From: CAWJMN01 sp963844055
Lineage (GTDB): Bacteria; Planctomycetota; Planctomycetia; Pirellulales; Pirellulaceae
DNA: 64,000 bases
Assembly: GCA_963844055.1 (NCBI GenBank)
Contig: CAWJMN010000001.1
Span: forward strand, 2,790,001-2,854,000
Reading direction: 5' to 3'
Notes under the pieces: model-generated
What the model saw: the letters and a program-made list of their open reading frames with translations, nothing else
Databases searched by the model: none
Told to the model about the DNA's origin: nothing
Shown: one piece after another, positions 53,225 to 62,121 of the stretch
Numbering within the stretch: the first letter of the stretch is position 1
Layout of the letters: each line of letters begins with the position of its first letter
Program-made: the position numbers and the translations under genes

Positions 53225-54568
53225 TTAACGCACTCGAATATCTATACTCTCACGATGCGCGGTCAGCCCCTCTTTATCCGCAATCTGCCGAATCGCCGGC
53301 GCCACATCCCGTAGCGCCTGCTCAGAATATTCAATCACGCTGCTCGAACGCAGAAAGTGATTTGCGCTTAGCCCCGATGCCCAGCGAGCTGTCCCGCCAG
53401 TGGGGAGCACATGCGACGGACCCGCCGCATAATCCCCCAGCGCCACCGGGCTATAGTTGCCCAGGAAGGTCGCGCCCGCCGTGGTAATCTTGCTGGAAAG
53501 TTCTCGCGCATCAGCCGTTGCAATGTGCAAGTGTTCCGGGGCAATCAAATTCGTGATCCGGCAAGCCTCTTCCCGATCCTTCACCAGAATCAAACATCCA
53601 AAATCCACCAGCGATTGGCGGGTTAACTCTGCCCGGGAAAGCTTTTCTACCTGTCGCTGAATCTCCCGCTCGGTAGCCTCCAGCGTCGCTTCACTCCAAG
53701 TGATCAAGATGCTCGCACCAGGGGCATGTTCCGCTTGGGCCAAAATGTCCGCGGCCGTAAAGTCCGATCGCGTCGTCTCGTCAGCAATCACCACCACTTC
53801 GCTCGGCCCAGCGATTGAGTCGATATCAACCTCGCCGTACACATGGCGTTTGGCAAGCGCCACAAACAAGTTGCCCGGACCGACAATCTTGTCGACCTGC
53901 GGCAGCCCCTCAATCCCATAGGCCAGAGCTGCAATTCCTTGCGCTCCCCCCATCCGATAAACCTCGCTGATCCCCAACTCGTGACAGGTCGCCAGCACAT
54001 CAGGGTTATTGGCCCCAAAAGCCGTGGGAGGGGCCATCAGAGCGATTTCCTGAACTCCAGCAGCCTGGGCTGGCACTGCGGTCATCAGGATCGTCGAGGG
54101 ATAAGCAGCGGCTCCACCGGGCACACAGACCCCAACCCTCTTAAGAGGGGAGTACCTCTGCCGCAAAACCACGCCCGGACGGGTAACCTGCTTTTCCTGG
54201 TGCAGGATGGAGGTTTGAAACTCCCAAATATTGGCTCGAATCGACCTGACGGCCGCCAAAAAATCGGGCGATGCGGCCGCATGGGCTTTGGCAAGTTCAT
54301 CGGCACTCACACGCAGCGTTTGCGGGGTCACATTGGCCCGGTCCAGCTTCTGCGAGTATTCCAGAACTGCCGCCATCCCGCGTGCCTTCACATCGACGCA
54401 AATCCTTTCCACGACTTGACTTGGAAGCAGCTCTTCGCCGAATACTTCCAGCGTTTTTTGCCGTCCAGCAGCACTAACTACGTTCCCCGAGGGGCTCAGC
54501 CGCCGGCGAAGTTCATCCAAAACAGGCCCCACGTTCTCCCGACGTGTGTCGATTCTTTGAATTTGCAT
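53225..54568 (-). CDS. hisD: histidinol dehydrogenase
   Basis: A 447-residue enzyme, start ATG 54568. Family segments: RYSPLKRVGVCVPGGAAAYP, RMGGAQGIAALAYGIEGLPQ, KIVGPGNLFVALAKRHVYG, DSIAGPSEVVVIADE, DILAQAEHAPGASILIT and the C-terminal zinc/substrate region APEHLHIATADARELS with GPSHVLPTGGTARWASGL. It catalyses the last two steps of histidine synthesis and is first in the hisDCB order. Confidence 0.96.
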   Translation of the reverse strand: MQIQRIDTRRENVGPVLDELRRRLSPSGNVVSAAGRQKTLEVFGEELLPSQVVERICVDVKARGMAAVLEYSQKLDRANVTPQTLRVSADELAKAHAAASPDFLAAVRSIRANIWEFQTSILHQEKQVTRPGVVLRQRYSPLKRVGVCVPGGAAAYPSTILMTAVPAQAAGVQEIALMAPPTAFGANNPDVLATCHELGISEVYRMGGAQGIAALAYGIEGLPQVDKIVGPGNLFVALAKRHVYGEVDIDSIAGPSEVVVIADETTRSDFTAADILAQAEHAPGASILITWSEATLEATEREIQRQVEKLSRAELTRQSLVDFGCLILVKDREEACRITNLIAPEHLHIATADARELSSKITTAGATFLGNYSPVALGDYAAGPSHVLPTGGTARWASGLSANHFLRSSSVIEYSEQALRDVAPAIRQIADKEGLTAHRESIDIRVR

Positions 54569-54821
54569 GGTTTCCGGCAGTCGTTTTCGGTTACGTAGGG
54601 CTCACAAGTACAAGACAACGAACTTATCATTTTGTTCGCCCATCGCATCTTGGGGAAGTGTATAACGACCGGTTCTGAGGGGTTGATTTGGGTTTTTGCT
54701 TGGCAGTAAAGCACTAACCGCACCTTCGGATCGCCATTAATCGCCGTCCCGGACGTTTCCCGTGTCCCGAAAGAGCTTTTTCCAGACGTCCCGCTAAACC
54801 ATTTTTCATCGATTCACGACT

Positions 54822-55904
54822 ATGCCACCGATCGACCTTCGCAGCGACACCGTCACCCGCCCCACTTCGGCAATGCGTCAAGCCATGGCTACCTGCGCCG
54901 TGGGCGACGATGTGATTGATGTCGATCCCACCTGTGAGGAACTCCAAAACACGGTTGCCGAGATCCTTGGCAAAGAAGCGGCCATCTTCATGCCCTCCGG
55001 TACCATGACCAACCAGATCGCGCTGCGGATCCACTGCAAGCCTGGCGATGAATTCCTGTGCGAGGCAGGCTGCCATATCTACAACTATGAACAAGGCGCC
55101 TTTGCACAGCTTAGCGGCCTCGTCGCGCGGACGATCGAAGGGGAATGTGGTGTCCTTCGCCCCGCACAATTAACCGGACTCGTTCGCCCATTCAATGACC
55201 ACCTCGTGCGAACTCGCCTCGTGTGCATTGAAAACACGCATAACCGCGGCAGCGGTCGCGTTCAGCCTTACGAACATGTCCAGCAGATTTGCTCGTGGGC
55301 TCATGGTCAAGGCTTGATGACTCACATGGATGGTGCTCGCCTCTTCAATGCGGAGGCCGCCACCGGAATTGATGCCGCAACTTGGTCCCAGCACTTCGAC
55401 ACCGTCAGCGTTTGCTTCAGCAAGGGGCTGGGAGCTCCTGTTGGATCGGCACTCGCTGGCCCTAAAGAGATGATTCGCGAAGCTCGGCGGCATCGGAAGT
55501 TATTTGGTGGCGGTATGCGTCAAGCAGGAACCATCGCGGCCGGCGCGCTATACGCATTACGCAACCACCGAACCCGTCTTGTCGAAGACCACGCCAACGC
55601 GCAGATCATTGCCAAGTACGTCGCCCAAGCTCCGGGCCTGAAAATCACCCCACCATCCATCGACACCAACATCGTGATCTTTGATCTGGCCGAATCGCTG
55701 GGGACAGCGCCCCAGTTCGTTGGCCTGCTGCAACAGAAGGGGGTTTTGACACTTGCCATTGATCCTAAGCAGATCCGTTTGGTAACGCACCTCGACGTTT
55801 CAAAATCGGATTGCCAAAAGGCAGGGGAGTGCATCGAGCAATTGGCAACCGACCTAGCCGCTGGCAAAAAGATTGCCGAAACTCCTGCTGGCGCTTCGTA
55901 CTAA
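54822..55904 (+). CDS. ltaE: low-specificity L-threonine aldolase
   Basis: A 360-residue PLP enzyme, ATG 54822. Signatures: PIDLRSDTVTRPTSAMRQAM, FMPSGTMTNQIALRIHC, HIYNYEQGAFAQLSGL, IENTHNRGSGRV, THMDGARLFNAEAATG and the PLP lysine in SVCFSKGLGAPVGSALAG. It splits L-threonine or allo-threonine to glycine and acetaldehyde. The C-terminus is longer than in E. coli by a few residues. Convergent with the alkylation-repair gene. Confidence 0.95.
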   Translation: MPPIDLRSDTVTRPTSAMRQAMATCAVGDDVIDVDPTCEELQNTVAEILGKEAAIFMPSGTMTNQIALRIHCKPGDEFLCEAGCHIYNYEQGAFAQLSGLVARTIEGECGVLRPAQLTGLVRPFNDHLVRTRLVCIENTHNRGSGRVQPYEHVQQICSWAHGQGLMTHMDGARLFNAEAATGIDAATWSQHFDTVSVCFSKGLGAPVGSALAGPKEMIREARRHRKLFGGGMRQAGTIAAGALYALRNHRTRLVEDHANAQIIAKYVAQAPGLKITPPSIDTNIVIFDLAESLGTAPQFVGLLQQKGVLTLAIDPKQIRLVTHLDVSKSDCQKAGECIEQLATDLAAGKKIAETPAGASY

Positions 55905-55920
55905 CAGACTCGCAGTCTCG

Positions 55921-56745
55921 TCAGGACGATTTCATCACAGACCGCAGCGCCCGCTTTACGATGTATTCCGTCTCGGGCGTTGCCGACTCTTTCTGCCAAC
56001 GCAGACAAACCTTGCGAACCCAGGCTCCATCGCTTTTGGACGCATCGTTTAGCCAATTCCCTACGGAATCACGCACATACTTGGAAGAGTCGCTCCGCAA
56101 TGGTTCCAGTAGCGGCAACCCCAATGCAGGGTTTGCCTTCAACTCGTCCAAATGCTTGCACCACACGCCACGCGGCCGCGTCAACTCGCTGGCAAAACGG
56201 CGAATCGAATCTTTCGGCGACGCCGACCAATCCATCAAAAGCTCCAGCGCCGCAGTAAGGTCTTCCGCCACCGCCGGCCGTACCACCATCCATGCAATTT
56301 CGCGCACGCCAAAATGGGAATCCGCAGCATAAGGGCGAATTGCTGCTAGTCTTGCCTTCAGGCTAGAAAACCGCGCCGCACCCACGACAGCGGCCCCCCA
56401 GTTTCGTACAAGGTCGGATGGATGATTCAAAAGCGCAGTCATCACCGCCTGTTTGCCGGGATGACCTTCGGTTTGACTAGCAATGACTCGCCCAAACAGA
56501 CCAATCACCTGGACGGCGGTCACTTTTTTCAGGCTGTGTCTTTCCTCGTCTAGCACAGGAAGGAGATCGCCCAGTTCGATCCTCGGCAAGACATGCTTCG
56601 CCAGCCGAAACTGGTCGACTGCCAAACATTCGACCAGATTCGCCGTCTCAAGCCGTCCTGCTTCAAGTTCTCGCAGGACCTTGGGATCAATTTCTGAAAT
56701 GCGACGTGCGCCGGTCCGGCCAGGTTTAATGCTGCATTTTGCCAT
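55921..56745 (-). CDS. HEAT-repeat protein of the DNA-alkylation-repair (AlkC/AlkD) type
   Basis: Start ATG 56745 (MAKCSIKPGRTGARRISEID). About 274 residues, all helical, in HEAT-like repeats (LKKVTAVQVIGLFGRVIASQ, DLVRNWGAAVVGAARFSSLK, DSHFGVREIAWMVVRPAVAE, SKYVRDSVGNWLNDASKSDG). The pattern of conserved Trp, Arg and Asp within the repeats (AWMVVRP, DSVGNWLND) fits AlkC/AlkD-type enzymes and DNA-alkylation-repair HEAT proteins. Whether it is a glycosylase or only a repeat scaffold cannot be decided here. It is downstream of the exporter operon on the same strand. Confidence 0.75.
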   Translation of the reverse strand: MAKCSIKPGRTGARRISEIDPKVLRELEAGRLETANLVECLAVDQFRLAKHVLPRIELGDLLPVLDEERHSLKKVTAVQVIGLFGRVIASQTEGHPGKQAVMTALLNHPSDLVRNWGAAVVGAARFSSLKARLAAIRPYAADSHFGVREIAWMVVRPAVAEDLTAALELLMDWSASPKDSIRRFASELTRPRGVWCKHLDELKANPALGLPLLEPLRSDSSKYVRDSVGNWLNDASKSDGAWVRKVCLRWQKESATPETEYIVKRALRSVMKSS

Positions 56746-56804
56746 CGTTTTGAGTTTAGGATTTGCCGGGATCAGCAGGCTCAAAGGCCGACAAGTTCAA
56801 CACA

Positions 56805-57914
56805 CTACGGAGTTTTTACGGTCTCAAGGCGTTTTTCCCGCGCGGGCGAATCGCCGGGGGTTGCCTCCAAAAACACATCGACTTGCTGTCCCACGTAAAC
56901 CGGCGGAGCCGTGTCGGTAAACTCATAAATGACCTGCAACACTCGCGTATCGACTCGTTCCGTATTATCCCCGGTCAAAGCTCGCTTGGGGACCACATAG
57001 GGTTCGATCCGAACGAACTTCAGCGGCAGCTCACGCTTTGACTCCCCTCGAATTCTGGCAACGCCCTTCGCGCCACGTTCATACCGAGGGATATCGTTTT
57101 CATCAATATCCACGCGCACCCGTGGCGAACGTACATCCCCTAAGACAATCAAAGCCTTGGAGGCCGGCGTCGCAACAAACTCGCCCGGGCGAATGTTCAC
57201 TTGAAGCACTTCGCCATCAAGAGGTGCACGAACCGTAGATCGTTCGATTTCCGTTTCCGTTTGACGAATTTGCGACTGAGCGAGCAGCACAGCGGCTTCA
57301 GCGATCTTTTTGTCCGGTTCCCATGCTCCTGCCTTCAGCAACAATAGCTCTGCCTGCGTCCGGCTCAGCTCTGCCTGGGCAGCTTCTAGGCTCAAGCGTC
57401 GCTGGATGTTCTCTTCAGCTGAGATTGCGTTTTTATCCACCAATCGAGTCGAACGATCAAACTGATCCACGAGCTTTTTGACCTGCGACTCACTTGCTTT
57501 GACGGCCGCCTCAATCGGGGGCAACTCTTCTTGACGAGGCATCGACTGCAACTTCGTCAACTGTGCTCGTGCTGCTTCTAGGTTTGCCTTCTGATACTCA
57601 AGCTGTGCTCGCAATTGCCGATCGTCAACCAGAAACAGAGGATCGCCCGCCTTCACAAGCGTTCCCACCTTGTCAGATGGCACATACACTTCTAGCACTA
57701 CGCCCGACAGCGAAGAACCAATTGAAACGCTCTCGGACTGCGGCTCAACAATCCCGGAGCCCGCAACCGTGTTGGAATACGGGGTTCTTGGCGGTGCGGC
57801 CGGAGGAGACAATTCCGCAATCGGAGCTTGGGCCTTGGTCATATGGAACAAGCCAAACACCAACATGGCTACCGAAAACACTGGCAGGATGTACTTTACA
57901 AAGACATTACCCAT
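56805..57914 (-). CDS. HlyD-type membrane fusion (adaptor) protein, DevB-like
   Basis: Start ATG 57914 (AAGGAA upstream). About 369 residues with an N-terminal membrane anchor (FVKYILPVFSVAMLVFGLFH). A lipoyl/barrel-sandwich segment (VAGSGIVEPQSESVSIGSSL, DKVGTLVKAGDPLFLVDDR) flanks a coiled-coil hairpin (about residues 100-205, SQVKKLVDQFDRSTRLVDKN), followed by a beta-barrel (STVRAPLDGEVLQVNIRPGE). It links an inner-membrane ABC exporter to the outer membrane. The adjacent ATPase and permease complete the exporter. Confidence 0.85.
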   Translation of the reverse strand: MGNVFVKYILPVFSVAMLVFGLFHMTKAQAPIAELSPPAAPPRTPYSNTVAGSGIVEPQSESVSIGSSLSGVVLEVYVPSDKVGTLVKAGDPLFLVDDRQLRAQLEYQKANLEAARAQLTKLQSMPRQEELPPIEAAVKASESQVKKLVDQFDRSTRLVDKNAISAEENIQRRLSLEAAQAELSRTQAELLLLKAGAWEPDKKIAEAAVLLAQSQIRQTETEIERSTVRAPLDGEVLQVNIRPGEFVATPASKALIVLGDVRSPRVRVDIDENDIPRYERGAKGVARIRGESKRELPLKFVRIEPYVVPKRALTGDNTERVDTRVLQVIYEFTDTAPPVYVGQQVDVFLEATPGDSPAREKRLETVKTP

Positions 57915-57953
57915 AACCAAATTCCTTATCCGCCCACTTTCAACGTCTTACCT

Positions 57954-58790
57954 TTACTTCGCTTCTTGATTTGCCGCTGCGGCCGCCAATTCCCCAGCGC
58001 GCATCTGCGATTCCGTTGGCCGGTCGACGTGAGTCACACGACCATCGCTCATATGCACAACGCAATTTCCGTAGTGAAACACACGATTGTCGTGCGTCAC
58101 AATGATGACCGCCCGATCCGCCTGCACGGCAACTCGCTTCAATAGCTGCATCACCGTCTGTCCACTCTGGCCATCAAGGGCTGCCGTGGGTTCATCACAA
58201 ACCAGCAAACGTGGCTTATGAATAAGCGAACGCGCGATTGCCACTCGCTGTTGCTGACCACCCGACAACTGCGAGGGATAGGCCTTCTTTTTTCCACCAA
58301 GCCCCACGGACTCCAGCAACTCATCCGCTACCTTCACGGCACGATGCCGATACTCCCCCTGAATGATCAAAGGGACGGCAGCATTCTCGGCCGCTGTCAG
58401 GGAAGGAAGCAGGTTGTATTGCTGAAAAACAAACCCAATGTTCTTCGCCCGAAAATTCACCAAATCACGCCCAGCCAATCCCGTACCACGAGGCCCCAGC
58501 CAGCGACGCAGTGTTCCAGAAAGCCCTGAACTCCGCTCGCCACCATGCGTCCCTTGGAAGGTTTGTCCCAAAACGGTAATTTCACCATCCGTTGGATTGA
58601 GCAGTCCCGCAATGATCGAGATCAACGTCGTTTTGCCACACCCGGACTCTCCCACGAGCAGCGTTGTCTCGCCGAAAGACACATCCAGGTTGACCCCCTG
58701 TAATGCCTTGGTACGTGTGTCACCTACCCCAAACTCTTTGGTGAGGTTGCGGCAACAGACAGCCAGCGGTTGTTTCGTTGCTTGCACCAT
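57954..58790 (-). CDS. ABC exporter ATPase (DevA/MacB-like)
   Basis: A 278-residue ATPase. Motifs: Walker A LLVGESGCGKTTLISII, Q-loop FVFQQYNLLPSLTAAENAAV, signature LSGGQQQRVAIARSL, Walker B LLVCDEPTAALDGQSG and the His switch VIIVTHDNRVFHYGN. A short insertion (GTHGGERSSGLSGTLRRWLG) between Walker A and the Q-loop is unlike most LolD/MacB relatives. It lies between the permease and the adaptor genes in one operon. Confidence 0.93.
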   Translation of the reverse strand: MVQATKQPLAVCCRNLTKEFGVGDTRTKALQGVNLDVSFGETTLLVGESGCGKTTLISIIAGLLNPTDGEITVLGQTFQGTHGGERSSGLSGTLRRWLGPRGTGLAGRDLVNFRAKNIGFVFQQYNLLPSLTAAENAAVPLIIQGEYRHRAVKVADELLESVGLGGKKKAYPSQLSGGQQQRVAIARSLIHKPRLLVCDEPTAALDGQSGQTVMQLLKRVAVQADRAVIIVTHDNRVFHYGNCVVHMSDGRVTHVDRPTESQMRAGELAAAAANQEAK

Positions 58791-58819
58791 CCTGTAAACT
58801 CCCGCAAAGTACGCTTTAA

Positions 58820-59959
58820 CTAACCACGGAATACGATCGCCGGCTCAAGCACCAGCACTTTTCGCACGCTGATCACACTCGTCAAGACAATAATGACGAC
58901 CACTGCTCCGCCGACAATTTCCACCGCCAGCGGCGTCATAAATAGCCCCGCCAGGTGCGTGATTCCGCTAGTGGATTCAAAGAAGGCGGCCGTCAGACCA
59001 ATCCCAATCCCATATCCAAACAGCCCGACCACCAACGCCTGCAGCACAATCATTCCTAAGATTCGGGTGTTGGTTACTCCCATCGCTTTGAGTGCACCAA
59101 ACTGCTTAAGGTTCTCCAAAGTAAACAGATAGAACGTTTGTCCGGTTACCGCTGCTCCGACGATAAAACCCAGGCTAATCGTGATCCCAAAATTGACCGG
59201 AATGCCCGTTGATCGCAAAAAGTAGTTCACCGTTCGCCAAAAGAACTGATCACGAGTCAGCGCCATGAGCCCGGTCTGCTTGCTGATTTTTACGCAGAGT
59301 GCTTCCGCATCGACGCCTTCCTTTGGGTTCGCCATCACAAACGACATCAAGTTTCGCTCCTTCGGAACAAACCCTAAACAGCTGGTATAGCGGGCATACA
59401 AAATCGGCATCGTCGTAAACGGAGGTGTCGCCTTGCAAATACCTACCAGCACAGCCCGTCGATCATTCAGTTCAAAGATGCGACCAATCTTCCAAGGCTC
59501 CCCAGGCCACATGTATTCGTAGCCAGCCTTATCAATAATCACCGCATCCGGCTTACGCAGATCGGACAAATTTCCCGCCAACATTTCCGTAGGTGCGCCG
59601 ACAAATGTTGCATCATCCAGACCAAACAGCACCACATTTCTGAGATTGCCATCCGCCAGACGAGCCCGCACTTGCCCCTTGTAAAGGCGAACCGCCCAGT
59701 CGACCCCTTCAACACCCCGAACCCGATAGAGGTCCCCATCGGGCAGGCCCGGAACTTCGTCAATGAACCGCACCTTGTTATCCATCACCCAGATCTTGGC
59801 ATCGTGCACGTCCAAAACCTGGCTTGCCGTTCGACGAATGATTCCCATGAAGATCGAGACTTGCTGCGACATAAGCAGCGTCGCGAACGCAACGCCGAAG
59901 ATCAGTCCCAAAAATTTGGGCCGATCTCCCATCAGCATCTTCATCGCTACCCAGTTCAT
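58820..59959 (-). CDS. ABC exporter permease (DevC/MacB-FtsX-like)
   Basis: A 379-residue permease, ATG 59959. It has an N-terminal helix (LGLIFGVAFATLLMSQQVSI), a large extracytoplasmic domain with DAKIWVMDNKVRFIDEVPGL, and three C-terminal helices (NFGITISLGFIVGAAVTGQT, LGMIVLQALVVGLFGYGIGI, VEIVGGAVVVIIVLTSVISV), the FtsX/MacB arrangement. It is separated from tetR by 59 bases and the ATPase by 29 bases, in the same direction. Confidence 0.88.
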   Translation of the reverse strand: MNWVAMKMLMGDRPKFLGLIFGVAFATLLMSQQVSIFMGIIRRTASQVLDVHDAKIWVMDNKVRFIDEVPGLPDGDLYRVRGVEGVDWAVRLYKGQVRARLADGNLRNVVLFGLDDATFVGAPTEMLAGNLSDLRKPDAVIIDKAGYEYMWPGEPWKIGRIFELNDRRAVLVGICKATPPFTTMPILYARYTSCLGFVPKERNLMSFVMANPKEGVDAEALCVKISKQTGLMALTRDQFFWRTVNYFLRSTGIPVNFGITISLGFIVGAAVTGQTFYLFTLENLKQFGALKAMGVTNTRILGMIVLQALVVGLFGYGIGIGLTAAFFESTSGITHLAGLFMTPLAVEIVGGAVVVIIVLTSVISVRKVLVLEPAIVFRG

Positions 59960-60018
59960 CGCATTACTCCCGTCCGCCGATCGCTTCTACCGCTCAAGTC
60001 ACTTTGTCAATTGCATAA

Positions 60019-60723
60019 CTAACCACGGCTCGTTGCTTCTTCAGCAGCTGCCACATCACTAAAGACAGAACCCGTAGGTACGGCAAGTGTCACCCCATCA
60101 CGAGACAATCCACGGATGAGTGCTTCCACCATCTTGCGAGCTGTCGGACGAATCGGACGCCAGTCCACCCAGGGGTCTTCACCCCGGGCAATATGCAAGG
60201 CGACAAGTCCATGCACGCCCGAGAAAAAGAGCTGTGCCAGTTCGTCAGAGTCGTCAAATTCCGTGCGAAACCGGCCAGCAGCAATTCCCTCTTCGACGGT
60301 CGCTCTCAAATAGGCGTAACAGTCTTGGGCTGGATTCCCACGCTCGATGAGTCCCGCTTTGGGCAATACCTTGAGCGATGTATTCATGAACATGAAGCGG
60401 TAAGAATCCGGATGCTCCATCGCAAATTCAACGAAGGCAATCCCCATCTTCATCAGCCGCAGCATCGGATCATTCTCACGCCCGATGCGTTCAAATGCCT
60501 TGCGAAACGCCATGAACCGTCGGTCCACAATCTCTCCCAGGAGCGCTTCCTTGTCAGGAAAGTGGAAGTAGATTGCCGTCGCCGAGTAGCCAATCCGGGC
60601 CGCCAACTTACGCATAGAAAACCCATGGGTTCCCTCTTCCAGAAGCAGCTGAGTAGCCGCCTCGACGATCTTGGCCCGTGTTTCCTGCTTTTGCCGCTCG
60701 CGCCGCAGCATGTTTTCAGCCAT
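60019..60723 (-). CDS. TetR-family regulator of the adjacent exporter
   Basis: A 234-residue protein, ATG 60723. N-terminal helix-turn-helix: RAKIVEAATQLLLEEGTHGF followed by SMRKLAARIGYSATAIYFHF. The C-terminal half is the variable ligand domain. The gene leads the exporter operon and is preceded by a 29-bp dyad that is the likely operator (60749-60777). Autoregulation and repression of the exporter are inferred from position. Confidence 0.92.
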   Translation of the reverse strand: MAENMLRRERQKQETRAKIVEAATQLLLEEGTHGFSMRKLAARIGYSATAIYFHFPDKEALLGEIVDRRFMAFRKAFERIGRENDPMLRLMKMGIAFVEFAMEHPDSYRFMFMNTSLKVLPKAGLIERGNPAQDCYAYLRATVEEGIAAGRFRTEFDDSDELAQLFFSGVHGLVALHIARGEDPWVDWRPIRPTARKMVEALIRGLSRDGVTLAVPTGSVFSDVAAAEEATSRG

Positions 60724-60748
60724 ATCGATACCCCAAGGGGAACACACT

Positions 60749-60777
60749 TAACACCGTTACAAACACTAACAGTGTTA
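60749..60777. promoter_or_regulatory. TetR operator candidate upstream of the exporter operon
   Basis: An inverted repeat with arms TAACACCGTTA and TAACAGTGTTA separated by 7 bases; when one arm is read on the opposite strand they agree at 10 of 11 positions. An inner perfect dyad AACACT-AAC-AGTGTT overlaps it. It lies 26 bases upstream of the tetR start. The remaining sequence to 61252 holds no gene I can support. Confidence 0.7.
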
Positions 60778-61252
60778 TGTTATCTAACCCTGTAAAGTCG
60801 CCAAGTGCTTAACGGACAAATTCATCGATATTTCACAGGCCAAGGGAAAAGTCGTGCCTGCGACGCTGTAGACACACAACACTAAAACGACACATAACCC
60901 TTTACCCATAAACATCTTGTGAAACCATCTCGTTGTCACCTTGAACGGACTATATTGGCGTTCCAACCGTCTGGTATCGGCCCATCAAGTACCGTTAACC
61001 GGCAAAGTGTCCACCAACCACAACACCACCCTAATGAGCGTACAACCCAGCTAATAGCCGTTAAGTGAAATTACGGCGAACCTCTAAAACGCAGGACAGG
61101 ACCTACCATGCGCCATCCTTTACGTGGTCGTACCAACCGGCGACGATAAGGGCCTCGTTCGGTTCATCACCTCCTGCAATCCCTCCGAGAGCAGGAGCAG
61201 AAACTGGCGATACTTGCCAAAGTCATTCCAAGGCCGAATACAGAAACACAGA

Positions 61253-61786
61253 ATGTCGAAGAAAAACAAAGCCAAGCAGACACAGGCACCACCTCCACAG
61301 CCAAACACCACATTCCGCTGGATTGCCTCGATCGTCGTCGCGGTGGGAATCTTTGCGGGGCTCTACTCGCTAAGGCCACGACCAGCCACAACCTCGGTGG
61401 CGAAAAACACCGCTACAAAGGCCAAACCTGCTGAGTCCAAGCCAACTAAAAAGGCCCCGCTATCGCCGGCAGAAGCGGTGAATCATGAGCGATTGAAGGG
61501 AGAGTGGCTCCGTGCGGACGGTGGCTATATCCTTGAAATCGAAGAGGCGGGAGCCGATGGCAAACTAAAAGCCCGCTATCTCAACCCCAATTCTATCAAC
61601 GTCGCTCGTGCCGAATGGAAGCCAAAAGATGGCAACCTCGAAGTGTTCATTGAACTGCGTGATGTCAACTATCCCGGCTCGACCTACACGCTAGATTTCA
61701 ACGCCCAGGAAGGCAAGTTGACCGGCAATTACTTTCAAGCAGTACAGCAAGAGAACTTTGCCGTAGAGTTCGTCCGCCAAAAATGA
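61253..61786 (+). CDS. membrane-anchored hypothetical protein
   Basis: Start ATG 61253 (MSKKNKAKQTQAPPPQPN). 177 residues. One N-terminal transmembrane helix (WIASIVVAVGIFAGLYSL), then a Lys/Pro/Ala-rich linker (TKAKPAESKPTKKAPLSPAE) and a small beta-rich domain (LKGEWLRADGGYILEIEEAG, EVFIELRDVNYPGSTYTLD, AQEGKLTGNYFQAVQQENFA). The domain recalls lipocalin-like or DUF-type envelope proteins, but no family is recognised. The start has no strong ribosome site. Confidence 0.6.
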   Translation: MSKKNKAKQTQAPPPQPNTTFRWIASIVVAVGIFAGLYSLRPRPATTSVAKNTATKAKPAESKPTKKAPLSPAEAVNHERLKGEWLRADGGYILEIEEAGADGKLKARYLNPNSINVARAEWKPKDGNLEVFIELRDVNYPGSTYTLDFNAQEGKLTGNYFQAVQQENFAVEFVRQK

Positions 61787-61849
61787 TCGGCCGACTTTCA
61801 CCCAAACTTGGCAACCGGGGACCTATCGTCAATTGCACGGTACAACACG

Positions 61850-61878
61850 AAAAAAGCCGAGGGGAATAACCCTCGGCT
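61850..61878 (-). terminator. terminator after tRNA-Gln
   Basis: The stem GCCGAGGG/CCCTCGGC with six A on the left gives a perfect hairpin plus TTTTTT on the minus strand, 50 bases beyond the tRNA 3' end. It could also stop plus-strand transcripts weakly. Confidence 0.85.
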
Positions 61879-61927
61879 TAAAGTACTGTGCAGCGAACAG
61901 CTTCTATTTCACGCTGTTGCCAGCAAG

Positions 61928-61998
61928 TTGATCTCCAAGGATTTGAACCTTGACTAAATGATCCAGAATCATTCGTGCTACCGTTACACCAGAGATCA
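61928..61998 (-). tRNA. tRNA-Gln (anticodon CTG)
   Basis: Reading on the minus strand, the acceptor arm TGATCTC pairs with GAGATCA. The D arm contains GGTGTAACGGTAGCAC. The anticodon stem is AATGA/TCATT with loop TTCTGGA, giving anticodon CTG for CAG codons. The T arm CAAGG-TTCAAAT-CCTTG is perfect. CCA is not encoded. The length is 71 bases. A strong terminator follows. Confidence 0.92.
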
Positions 61999-62121
61999 AT
62001 CTATCAAAACGTTAGGCCACCAGGCGAAAATCGTCAAGGGTGGGTCACCAACATTGCCGCATTCAAAGGGGATTTTACCGTGCTTTTCCGGCATGTATCC
62101 CACTCATGCAATTTGCGGCAG

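Noticed and set aside
53843..54598. 251-residue plus-strand frame
   Set aside because: Antisense shadow of hisD; composition is that of a reversed coding strand.
60784..60966. 60-residue minus-strand frame with a hydrophobic centre
   Set aside because: No ribosome site and it would end next to the TetR operator; composition not convincing.
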